Shown one piece after another: positions 1 through 9,147 of a stretch of 36,417 nt of DNA. The notes under the pieces are model-generated. The model did not search any database. It was not told the DNA's origin and was given only the letters and a program-made list of their open reading frames with translations. Positions within the stretch are counted from its first letter, which is position 1; each line of letters begins with the position of its first letter. The translations under genes were made by a program, and so were the position numbers. Origin of the DNA: a bacterium (GTDB lineage Bacteria > Planctomycetota > UBA1135 > GCA-002686595); the NCBI GenBank assembly GCA_030426745.1, contig JAUHYB010000005.1, forward strand, positions 1 through 36,417. Direction: 5' to 3'.

Positions 1-31
1 GTCGTGTCGTCGAATGCGCCGCCCGGACCGA

Positions 32-883
32 CTACGCCGGCAGGCGGTACAACCCCCCCGGCGCGCGGACGACGCGGCCCTCCAGCTCGTGCGCGACCAG
101 CTCGACCAGCACGTCGGACAGCTCGCGCCCCAGGCGCTCCGCCAGCTCGTCCGCGGACAGCGTCTCGCCGACGAGCGCCTCGAGCAGCGGGCCTTCCGGT
201 CGCGGCGGCGCCGGCCGCGCGCGCGAAGCGTCGCCCAGCAGCTCGCCGACCAGCTCCTCGGGGCTCTCGATCAACGCGGCGCCCTCGCGCAACAAGCGGT
301 GCGTCCCGCGCGACATCGGGTGGTCGACGCGGCCGGGCAGCGCGTACACGGCGCGACCCTGGTCGGCCGCCCAGCGCGCGGTGATCAGCGAACCCGACGC
401 GGCCGCCGCCTCGATCACGACGACGGCTTCCGACAGCCCGGAGATCACGCGGTTGCGCAGCGGGAAGTGGTGCGGCCGCGGCCCTTGGCCCGGCGGGAAC
501 TCGGACAGCAACAGGCCGCGCTCGGCGATCTCGCCCGCCAGCGGCACGTCCGGCCACGGCACGTCCACGCCCGAACCGAGCACCGCGATCGTGTCGCCGC
601 CCGCCGCCATCGCCGCGCGGTGCGCCGCCTGGTCCACGCCGCGCGCCATGCCGCTGACGACGACGATGCCCGCGGCGGCCAGCGCGCGTCCGAAGCGCTC
701 GGCCTGGGCCTCGCCGTAGGGTGTCGGCGACCGCGTGCCGACGATCGCGACGCGGCGCAGCGCGCCCAGCAGCTCGGCGCGTCCGCGCAGCCACAGGTGT
801 TCGGGGGGTCCGTCGATGGTCTCGAGCGCCGGCGGCCACGACGGGCCGCCGGTCGAGATGCGCAGGGGGGCGGTGGTGCTCAC
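32..883 (-). CDS. dprA: DNA-processing protein DprA (short form)
   Basis: Probable DprA/Smf, the cytoplasmic protein that binds incoming single-stranded DNA during transformation and loads RecA. The 283-residue product opens with the family phrase for the start of the Rossmann-like domain (PPALETIDGPPEHLWLRG), then AIVGTRSPTPYG, VVSGMARGVDQAAH, AVLGSGVDVPWP, SEFPPG, FPLRNRVISGLS and ASGSLITARWA, the usual DprA order. The last 60 or so residues look like the DprA winged-helix domain. The N-terminal SAM-like helical domain found in many DprA proteins is absent. I chose GTG at 883 because the frame upstream of it is arginine-rich and overlaps the DUF309 gene; there is no ATG and only a weak ribosome site. 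The stop (TAG) is at 32-34. It lies 56 bp downstream of the DUF309 gene and is probably co-transcribed with it. Family certain, start less so. Confidence 0.9.
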   Translation of the reverse strand: MSTTAPLRISTGGPSWPPALETIDGPPEHLWLRGRAELLGALRRVAIVGTRSPTPYGEAQAERFGRALAAAGIVVVSGMARGVDQAAHRAAMAAGGDTIAVLGSGVDVPWPDVPLAGEIAERGLLLSEFPPGQGPRPHHFPLRNRVISGLSEAVVVIEAAAASGSLITARWAADQGRAVYALPGRVDHPMSRGTHRLLREGAALIESPEELVGELLGDASRARPAPPRPEGPLLEALVGETLSADELAERLGRELSDVLVELVAHELEGRVVRAPGGLYRLPA

Positions 884-939
884 GCGAGGGGAGACCGCCG
901 CCGGCGCCGCCGGTTCGCGACGAAGCGCGCGAAATCCGA

Positions 940-1347
940 TCAGGCCATCGGGACGCGCGGCCCGCCGCCGGCGGGGAAGGGCACGACCTCGTCCGGCCCG
1001 GCGCGCAAGAGGGGATCGAGCGCCCCGCGCATCGCCTCCAGGAACCCCGCGACGTCGACGCCGCGGTGTGTCGGCAGGTAGGGCGCCAGGTACCGCCGGT
1101 GCCCGCGGTACAGCTTGCGCGCGCCGTCCGGGTCGCCGTCGCGCCAGTGGTGCAGGCAGATCGCGGCCTGGATCAGGCCCTTGAAGAAGTCGGCGTCCGC
1201 GCCCTCGTTCTTCAGCCAGAGCACTTCCCAGGCTTCGTGCGCGTCGTGGTACTCGCCCGCGTCGAACAGGCGCGCGGCCTCGACGAGGCGCTCGTGCGCG
1301 CCGGCGTCGTCGAAGTCGAGGTCGGGGTCGTCTTCGTCCAGTCCCAT
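940..1347 (-). CDS. DUF309 family protein
   Basis: Small 135-residue cytoplasmic protein of the DUF309 family. The family core is visible: EYHDAHEAWEVLW, then FFKGLIQAAICLHHW, then GARKLYRGHRRYLAPY. It is predicted all-helical, and its function is not established. The start ATG (complement of 1345-1347) is the last base triplet of the left arm of the inverted repeat. An upstream in-frame ATG at 1374 lies inside the repeat and would place the promoter's -10 box within the gene, so the downstream ATG is preferred. With a -10-like TATCGT about 10 nt before the ATG, the transcript is probably leaderless. It is divergent from the DCC gene at 1467 and is followed by dprA on the same strand. Confidence 0.82.
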   Translation of the reverse strand: MGLDEDDPDLDFDDAGAHERLVEAARLFDAGEYHDAHEAWEVLWLKNEGADADFFKGLIQAAICLHHWRDGDPDGARKLYRGHRRYLAPYLPTHRGVDVAGFLEAMRGALDPLLRAGPDEVVPFPAGGGPRVPMA

Positions 1348-1469
1348 GCGGGGGGCGACGATACCGTGCCGCACAACAGGTTGTCACCGGGAGAGACGGT
1401 CCGGACCGGTCAGCGTCCTTGGCCCGGTGACAACATGTCGTGCGGCACGGTATCGTCGCCCCCCGCATG
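1345..1469. promoter_or_regulatory. Symmetric divergent promoter in a 47-bp inverted repeat
   Basis: Left arm 1345-1391 and right arm 1423-1469 are reverse complements at 45 of 47 positions. Each arm ends exactly at the ATG of the gene reading outward (DUF309 on minus, DCC protein on plus), and pairing stops at the next base. Each arm carries GTGACA, 18 bp, TATCGT, then 10 nt to the ATG (on plus: GTGACA 1427-1432, TATCGT 1451-1456), which fits a sigma70-type leaderless promoter. Both mismatches fall between the two boxes. The 31-bp centre holds a perfect 12-bp palindrome, CGGTCCGGACCG (1397-1408), a possible operator. Promoter function is inferred; the repeat is directly visible. Confidence 0.7.
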
Positions 1470-2573
1470 CGCGCCGCCCCTCCGACCCCGACGAACGGCT
1501 GGACCGGCGGGCAATACAGCCTCTACCGCGTCGCCCTGGCCGCGGTCCTGATCGCGCTCGTCTGGATCCCGATGCCGACGACCACGCTCAGCGGCTGGTT
1601 GCCGTGGAGCGGGCAGCTCACGATGAGCGACGCGCTGCGCGTCCCGTTGACGGCGATCGCATGCTGCATCGCGGCGGGCTTCTTCGACCGCTGGTTCGCG
1701 GCCGTGGCGCTGGTCGCGGCCTTCTGCCTGGGGCGCGGGTACGCGTGGTGGCTGGTGCAGCCGCTCTTGCTGGCGCACGCGCTGACGCCGCCGGCGCCGT
1801 TCGGGTCGATCATCGCGTTGCAGCGGCCGGACCCCGGCGGCGGTTGGCGGCGCTCGCGCGAGAACCTCGCCGTCGCGTCGCTGGCGGTCTACTCGAGCCT
1901 CGCCGCCGTCGCCGTCTCGGTCTCGACGTCCGGATCGGGCCGGGGCGAGAGCGCCGCCGCGTGGGCCCTCGTCTGGGGGTTGGCCGCCTGTGGTTCGCTC
2001 GTCGCGTCTCGCAACGTGGTGTTCCAGCGCGCCACCTGGTTCGGTTGGGTCGCGTACTGCGCCTACGCGATGATCGCGAGCTCGGGTCCGCACGCGTGGT
2101 GGCTGGCGTTGATCCCGGTGACGCTCGCGACCTTCGATCCCGCGATCGTCCGCCCGCGCCGCCGGGGCGACGGACAGGAAGTCGTCTACTACGACGGCGA
2201 CTGCGGGCTCTGCCACCGCACCGTGCGCTTCCTCCTCGCCGAGGACGCCGCCGCGCACTTCCGCTTCGCGGCGCTGCAGGGCGACCACTTCGCGCAGCAC
2301 GTGAGCGAGGCGGAGCGCGCGGCGCTCGGCGACAGCGTCGTCGTCCGCACCGGCGACGGGCGCCTGCTGCAGCGCTCCAGCGCGATCGTCCACCTCCTGC
2401 TCGCGCTCGGCGGGCTGTGGCGCGTGATCGGCAGCGCGGCCTGGATCTTCCCGCGGCCTTTACGCGACGTCGCGTACGACGGCGTCGCGCGCGTGCGCAA
2501 GCGCCTGTTCGCGGCGCCCGAGGGCCTGTGCCCGATGATCCCGCCGGACCTCGGCGCGCGCTTCCTGCCGTAG
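1467..2573 (+). CDS. Membrane protein with C-terminal DCC thiol-oxidoreductase domain
   Basis: 368-residue protein with two parts. Residues 1 to about 235 form a membrane domain with several hydrophobic helices, and its opening GGQYSLYR resembles the start of HTTM/DCC-type membrane proteins. From about residue 238 there is a DCC (DUF393) domain with VVYYDGDCGLCHRTVRFL. The two cysteines of DGDCGLC are the expected redox pair of this thioredoxin-like family. Substrate unknown. The ATG at 1467 ends the right arm of the inverted repeat; an in-frame ATG at 1440 lies inside the promoter arm and is rejected. Probably leaderless and co-regulated with the divergent DUF309 gene. Confidence 0.85.
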   Translation: MRAAPPTPTNGWTGGQYSLYRVALAAVLIALVWIPMPTTTLSGWLPWSGQLTMSDALRVPLTAIACCIAAGFFDRWFAAVALVAAFCLGRGYAWWLVQPLLLAHALTPPAPFGSIIALQRPDPGGGWRRSRENLAVASLAVYSSLAAVAVSVSTSGSGRGESAAAWALVWGLAACGSLVASRNVVFQRATWFGWVAYCAYAMIASSGPHAWWLALIPVTLATFDPAIVRPRRRGDGQEVVYYDGDCGLCHRTVRFLLAEDAAAHFRFAALQGDHFAQHVSEAERAALGDSVVVRTGDGRLLQRSSAIVHLLLALGGLWRVIGSAAWIFPRPLRDVAYDGVARVRKRLFAAPEGLCPMIPPDLGARFLP

Positions 2574-2660
2574 CGCGTCCGCGAGCCGCTGGTAGTCTGG
2601 GGGCGCCCGCGCGATCCCCCGCGCGGGCGTTCCCCACCTTCGGCACAAGAGGAGAGAGAG

Positions 2661-3539
2661 ATGTACGGACGGAAGGTCCTCGCGGCGCTCGCGCTCGCGG
2701 CTTCGATGTTCGGTTCCACGGCGGCGGCCCAGACGACGGACATGTCCGGCGAGTGGCGCGTGTGGAGCCTCGCCACGACGGCGACCGCCGGCTGCACCCA
2801 GTTCATCGGCCAGGAAGTGATCTACCACGTCAGCCTGTCGCAGGACGGCGCCGGCAACCTGACGGGCCTCGTGGCGTTCGCCGACACCGGCGCGCCGCTC
2901 GCGCCCGTGACCGGCACGGTCGTGGGCCAGAACGTGTCGATCACGGGCTCGGCGACGCTGGGCGCGAACACGACGACCTTCACCTACTCCTTCATGGCGC
3001 CGGCCGGCGCGGAGATGATCTTCGGCGGCTCGAACTGGACGGTCTCGAACGGCGTGGGCACCTGCGGCGGCACGGACGACGCGGTGGCGCGGCGCTGGGG
3101 CGTGATGTTCTGCGAAGGCACCGCCGGGCAGTGCCCCTGCAACAACACCTCGGCCTTCGGCGGTTGCGCGAACTCGACCGGCCAGGGCGCGGTGTTGACC
3201 GAGTCGGGCCTGGCGTCGTTCTCGACGGACACCCTGCAGCTGTCCGTGACCGGCGCGCGCCCGTCGCAGCCGGGCATGTTCGTGCAGGGCTCGTTCGCGA
3301 TCAGCGTGCCGTTCAAGGACGGTCGCCTGTGCATGGGGAACCCGACCGAGCGGCTCGAGGTCGCGTTCACGGACCCGGCGGGCAACGCGTCGTCGTCCGT
3401 CAGCGTGTCCGTCGAGGGCAACGTGCCGCTCGGCGTCCCGATCCGGCACTACCAGTACTGGTACCGCGACCCGCAGCTCAGCCCCTGCGGCGCGGGCAGC
3501 AACTTCAGCAACGCGCTGACGATCGCCTGGCTGCCGTAG
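2661..3539 (+). CDS. Secreted protein with lipocalin-like N-domain and CPC/YWYRDP C-terminal domain
   Basis: 292 residues. The signal peptide ends near AAAQ (residues 21-24). Residues of about 27-150 open with MSGEWRVWSL and alternate in a beta-rich pattern typical of small barrel (lipocalin-like) domains; this is only a shape resemblance. From about residue 155 comes the C-terminal domain shared with the PPC proteins at 20-34 kb: CPCNNTSA, GQGAVLTESG, QPGMFVQGS, PFKDGRLCMGNPTERLEV and YQYWYRDP..SPCGAGSNFSNAL, with spaced cysteines that could form disulfides. A strong ribosome site (GAGGAGAGAGAG) precedes the ATG. A -10-like TAGTCT lies at 2593-2598, with no clear -35. Function unknown. It is a tandem paralogue of the next gene. 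Confidence 0.85.
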   Translation: MYGRKVLAALALAASMFGSTAAAQTTDMSGEWRVWSLATTATAGCTQFIGQEVIYHVSLSQDGAGNLTGLVAFADTGAPLAPVTGTVVGQNVSITGSATLGANTTTFTYSFMAPAGAEMIFGGSNWTVSNGVGTCGGTDDAVARRWGVMFCEGTAGQCPCNNTSAFGGCANSTGQGAVLTESGLASFSTDTLQLSVTGARPSQPGMFVQGSFAISVPFKDGRLCMGNPTERLEVAFTDPAGNASSSVSVSVEGNVPLGVPIRHYQYWYRDPQLSPCGAGSNFSNALTIAWLP

Positions 3540-3579
3540 CGCCGGCGGCGCCGACGAGCGCCGCGCCGATCGGAGTCAC

Positions 3580-3612
3580 GAGCGCCGCGCGGGGGTCCCC
3601 CGCGCGGCGCTC
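3580..3612 (+). terminator. Rho-independent-type hairpin
   Basis: Perfect 15-bp GC stem (3580-3594 with 3598-3612) with a 3-nt loop, 40 bp after the stop of the preceding gene. It is followed by TTCCGT (3613-3618), the tail that recurs after other hairpins in this window, not by a run of T. Confidence 0.65.
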
Positions 3613-3738
3613 TTCCGTCCCCGGAGGGGGACGCGCGCGAGTCGTCGGCGGATTCCTGTCCGCAACGGGACGCGGACGTCATTGAGGGGCGTGCGCCGGC
3701 AGGGGCCGGCGCCGAGACCCCACTCGAAGGTGCCCGCC

Positions 3739-4626
3739 ATGCTCCGCCACGCGCTCCAGACCCTCGTCCCGACGCTGCTCGGCGTCCTCGCCCTCTCCTC
3801 GAACCCCGCGGCCGCCCAGAACGTCTCCGGCGACTGGTACGTCTACGCCGAGACGACGCACGCGGGCGTCCTGTGCGTGCCGCAGGTCGGCGACCAGTGG
3901 TGGTACGACCTGTCGCTGACGCAGGTCGGCAACCTCGTCGGCGGCGCGGCCTGGCGCGCCGACACCGGCGTGTTCTTCGGCAACGTGAACGGCACGATCG
4001 CCGGCAGCAACCTGAGCCTGACGATCGTCGACAACCAGGTCGGCTCGTCCACGACGCACCAGTTCTCGCTGGCGCTCGCGGCGGGCGGGGAGACCTTCAG
4101 CGGCGTCGACGACTGGTTCTGGACGAACGGCACGCTGACCTGCACCGGCCGCGACGACGTGATCGGCGCGCGCGCGGAGCGGCGCTTCTGCACCGCCGAC
4201 ACGCCCAGCGCGTGCCCGTGCGGCAACCACCAGCCCGCGGGCTCGGTGGGGGGGTGCATCAACTCCACGGGCGACGGCGCCGTGCTGCACGAGTCGGGCT
4301 TCCCGTCGATCTCGATCGGCACCTACTCGCTGTCGGTGACGAACGGGCGCCCGTTCCAGCCGGGCATCTTCCTGCAGGGCGCGACGCAGGTCAGCATCCC
4401 GTTCCTGGACGGGCGGTTGTGCATGGGCAACCCGACGGTCCGGCTCGAGGTCGTGTTCCTGGACGCCTTCGGCGCGGGCGCGATGACGACGCCGCTGCCG
4501 GGCGGTCCGATCGCGCCCTTCTCCACGCGCCACTACCAGTTCTGGTACCGCGATCCGGGGCCGGGCAGCCCCTGCGGGCACGGCGCGAACTTCAGCGACG
4601 CGTTGACGGTGCTCTGGTTGCCGTGA
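3739..4626 (+). CDS. Secreted paralogue with lipocalin-like N-domain and CPC/FWYRDP C-terminal domain
   Basis: 295 residues and clearly paralogous to the gene at 2661. A signal peptide ends at AAAQ (about residue 26), then comes VSGDWYVYAE (compare MSGEWRVWSL) and a beta-rich domain to about residue 150. The C-terminal domain follows: CPCGNHQPAGSVGGCINSTG, QPGIFLQG, PFLDGRLCMGNPTVRLEVVF and YQFWYRDP..SPCGHGANFSDAL. I chose ATG 3739 over the frame's first possible start because it sits 8 nt after GAAGG and begins the signal peptide. The N-terminal domains have diverged more than the C-terminal ones, consistent with a variable head on a constant tail. Function unknown; surface or extracellular location inferred. 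Confidence 0.84.
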   Translation: MLRHALQTLVPTLLGVLALSSNPAAAQNVSGDWYVYAETTHAGVLCVPQVGDQWWYDLSLTQVGNLVGGAAWRADTGVFFGNVNGTIAGSNLSLTIVDNQVGSSTTHQFSLALAAGGETFSGVDDWFWTNGTLTCTGRDDVIGARAERRFCTADTPSACPCGNHQPAGSVGGCINSTGDGAVLHESGFPSISIGTYSLSVTNGRPFQPGIFLQGATQVSIPFLDGRLCMGNPTVRLEVVFLDAFGAGAMTTPLPGGPIAPFSTRHYQFWYRDPGPGSPCGHGANFSDALTVLWLP

Positions 4627-4743
4627 GCGGCGCGCCGCGGCGACGCCTTCGGGGGAGGGGGCCGCCGCGCGCGGGACGCGAGCGCTCGCTTCGATCGACG
4701 ACACGACGACACGACGGAGCGGCGCGGTGACCGGAGGCAACGA

Positions 4744-4775
4744 GCGAGGGCGGCCCCGAACGGGACCGCCCTCGC
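4744..4775. terminator. Convergent terminator hairpin between 3739 gene and clpC
   Basis: Inverted repeat of 15 bp with one mismatch (4744-4758 with 4761-4775) between two convergent genes. It could end transcription from both sides. No T tract on either strand. Confidence 0.55.
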
Positions 4776-4810
4776 GATACGTGGTGCCGCTCGCGCGGCG
4801 GAGGCGTCGA

Positions 4811-7330
<2,520 letters not shown>

Positions 7331-7375
7331 GGTCTCCTCGGGGGTGGTCTGGTCAGGGTGCCGAAGCGGCTGGCA

Positions 7376-7389
7376 CTCGTACGTACGAG
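7376..7389. promoter_or_regulatory. 14-bp palindrome in the clpC leader
   Basis: CTCGTACGTACGAG is a perfect palindrome about 46 bp upstream of the clpC start and downstream of the predicted promoter. It could be a repressor site or a short RNA hairpin. A second small palindrome, GAGCTAGCTC, lies at 7416-7425. Regulatory role is inference only. Confidence 0.35.
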
Positions 7390-7497
7390 GGGGGAGCGCC
7401 GATTCGGAGGGTCCGGAGCTAGCTCTAGCTCTCCCTCTTCGGCCTTCAAGGTCGCGAGGTTGAGCCCGGAGCGGCTCCGCGGGTGCCGAGTGGACCG

Positions 7498-7526
7498 ATT
7501 ATGCCGGATGCGACTCGCGGGATCAC
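7498..7526 (-). promoter_or_regulatory. Candidate clpC promoter
   Basis: On the minus strand GTGATC (complement of 7521-7526), 17 bp, CATAAT (complement of 7498-7503). The -10 differs from consensus at one base. It would give clpC a start independent of mcsA and a leader of about 160 nt. I see no gene in 7331-7613. Confidence 0.45.
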
Positions 7527-7613
7527 CGGCCCAGGGTGAGATCGCGGCGCGGCCCGAGCGCGGGAACGTCCGCTGGGACAGGGGCTTACCGGCGCCGGGT
7601 CCCGGCCGCCCGC

Positions 7614-8123
7614 TCAGCTGCGGTCGGCTTCCAGGTGCTGGATGCGATCCCGCAGCCGGGCGGCGTTCTCGTACGCCTCCTCGCGGATCGCGACCTCCAG
7701 CTCCTGGCGCAGCTCGGCGAGGTTCCGCATGCGGTCCCACTCCTCCTCGCTGACGCCGGGCAGGCGGCCGACGTGCTTCGTCGAGCCGTGGACGCGCTCC
7801 AGCAGGTCGGAGATCTGGTCGCCGAAGGCCTCGTAACAGCCCGGACAGCCGAGGCGGCCGCGCCGGCGGAAGTCCTCCAGCGTCAGCCCGCACTGGGAGC
7901 AGCCGACCTGCTCGCGCCGCCGCGAGTTCTGCTTGGCGGAGATCTGCAGCAGCTTCCAGATGTCGGCCATCGACTTCTTCTTGGCCGCGCCGCTGAACAA
8001 GAGGTTCATCCCGTCCGCGCAGAGCTCGCAGTAGTGGTGCTCGACGACGGCGCCCGGAGGCTCTTCCGCGACGTCCGTGACGTGGACCGTCGCCTCGTTC
8101 TTGTGGCAGTGCTCGCAGTTCAT
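7614..8123 (-). CDS. mcsA: McsA-like zinc-finger/UVR protein
   Basis: 169 residues. Four CxxC pairs are visible (CEHC at 3-6, CELC near 32, CSQC near 75, CPGC near 93), the zinc-binding arrangement of McsA. A C-terminal UVR motif follows (LRQELEVAIREEAYENAARLRDRI). In Firmicutes, McsA activates the protein-arginine kinase McsB and works with ClpC. Here it precedes clpC but mcsB is not between them, so it may act directly on ClpC, whose middle domain carries the same motif, or mcsB may be elsewhere. The ATG at 8123 follows a weak ribosome site and a recognisable promoter. Confidence 0.88.
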   Translation of the reverse strand: MNCEHCHKNEATVHVTDVAEEPPGAVVEHHYCELCADGMNLLFSGAAKKKSMADIWKLLQISAKQNSRRREQVGCSQCGLTLEDFRRRGRLGCPGCYEAFGDQISDLLERVHGSTKHVGRLPGVSEEEWDRMRNLAELRQELEVAIREEAYENAARLRDRIQHLEADRS

Positions 8124-8169
8124 CGCTGGATCGCAGGTGAGCCGCGGCGCGCGGCCTCGGCTCTCCCTC

Positions 8170-8198
8170 CCTATAAACTCCTCGTCCGTCAGCGTCGA
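8170..8198 (-). promoter_or_regulatory. Candidate mcsA promoter
   Basis: On the minus strand TCGACG (complement of 8193-8198), 17 bp, TATAGG (complement of 8170-8175). Each box matches consensus at four of six bases. It lies about 47 bp before the mcsA ATG in an otherwise empty 129-bp gap. Confidence 0.4.
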
Positions 8199-8252
8199 GG
8201 GGGGCGGCGGCGTCGATTCGCGGAACGCGGCGTCGCGGGGGCCGGCGGCGCC

Positions 8253-9107
8253 TCAGTCGGGGTCCTGGAACACGCCGCGGGCGGCGTCCAGCCGCTCGGG
8301 CCCGACTTTCTGCCGCAGCAGGACCTGGGCCAGCTCGTCCTTGGGGTCGGCGAGCACGGACAGCGCGACGTCCAGGCTGCCCGCGCCGTCGGGGAGCGCG
8401 CGCAAGAAGGCGGTGAAGGCCGGGTCGTCCGGCACCTCGCGCGCCGGCGGCGGCGTGTCGTCGATCGTGCGGCCGTCCAGCACCATGCGGGCGCGGTGTC
8501 CGGTCAGGCCGGTCGCCTCGCCCAGCGCGCGGTCGGCCGCCAGCGCGGAGAGCAGGAGGCGCGCCGGGGAGATGGACGGCTCCTCCGCGCGGTGACTCTC
8601 GCGGGCCGCGGCGACGAGCATGCGGCGCGCGTCGTTCGAGAAGGCGTGGAACAGGTGTCCCTCGGCGCGGATCGTCGAGTCCGCGCCCGTCGCGTCGTCG
8701 CCCGCGTCCTCGCGCAGGCCGGCGGAGGCGAGCGCCGCGCGCGCGTCGTCGGTCAGCTCCGGCACGCAGCCGTGCAGCACGTCGCGCGGCGTGACCTCGC
8801 GCGCGCCGCGCTCGATCGCCCGCGCGCGCGCGCCGCGGATCGCGGCGACGGCGCGCGTCGAGAAGGGCGTCGCCTCGCCCGATCCGACGACCAGGATGCC
8901 GGGCGACAGCGCCAGGCTCTCGACCGCCATCCCTTCCGGGTCGGCGAAGGCGTCGAGCACCGCGCGCGACAGCGCGGAGTCCTCGTCCGCGAACAGGCGC
9001 TCCATCAGGTGCTCGCGCGCGAGCTCGTCGGCGTGGATCGCGAGCGCGCGCTCCCGCGCGCCGTCGACGGCGCGGCGCAGGTAGGGGGACAGTCGGTCGG
9101 TCGCCAT
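8253..9107 (-). CDS. Stand-alone double Clp N-domain protein without ATPase
   Basis: 284 residues. The start (LSPYLRRAVDGARERAL, then ELAREHLMERLF) follows the pattern of a Clp N-terminal repeat. From about residue 150 a second region (LFHAFSNDARRMLVAAARESHR, then ISPARLLLSALAAD) shows it again more clearly. There is no Walker A or B motif and no AAA+ module. Clp N-domains bind adaptors and substrates, so this protein could act as an adaptor, decoy or competitor for the nearby ClpC (inference). Each domain is divergent, and the call rests on pattern and context. A TACGCT box 8 nt before the ATG suggests a leaderless transcript. It lies between murD and mcsA on the same strand. Confidence 0.7.
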   Translation of the reverse strand: MATDRLSPYLRRAVDGARERALAIHADELAREHLMERLFADEDSALSRAVLDAFADPEGMAVESLALSPGILVVGSGEATPFSTRAVAAIRGARARAIERGAREVTPRDVLHGCVPELTDDARAALASAGLREDAGDDATGADSTIRAEGHLFHAFSNDARRMLVAAARESHRAEEPSISPARLLLSALAADRALGEATGLTGHRARMVLDGRTIDDTPPPAREVPDDPAFTAFLRALPDGAGSLDVALSVLADPKDELAQVLLRQKVGPERLDAARGVFQDPD

Positions 9108-9115
9108 GTCGGACG

Positions 9116-9121
9116 AGCGTA
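9116..9121 (-). promoter_or_regulatory. -10-like box, leaderless type
   Basis: TACGCT on the minus strand, 8 nt before the ATG of the Clp N-domain protein; no convincing -35. It matches the TANNNT boxes before other starts in the window. Confidence 0.35.
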
Positions 9122-9147
9122 GCGCTTCCGCCGGCGGAGCGGGCGCG

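Noticed and set aside
32-1468. Longer DprA start, up to 478 residues
   Set aside because: The N-terminal extension is a frame-shifted reading of the DUF309 gene (arginine/proline-rich) and would cross the divergent promoter.
1345-1469. Insertion-sequence or transposon ends
   Set aside because: The inverted repeat encloses only 31 bp, no transposase or target duplication is present, and the arms contain promoter boxes ending at start codons.
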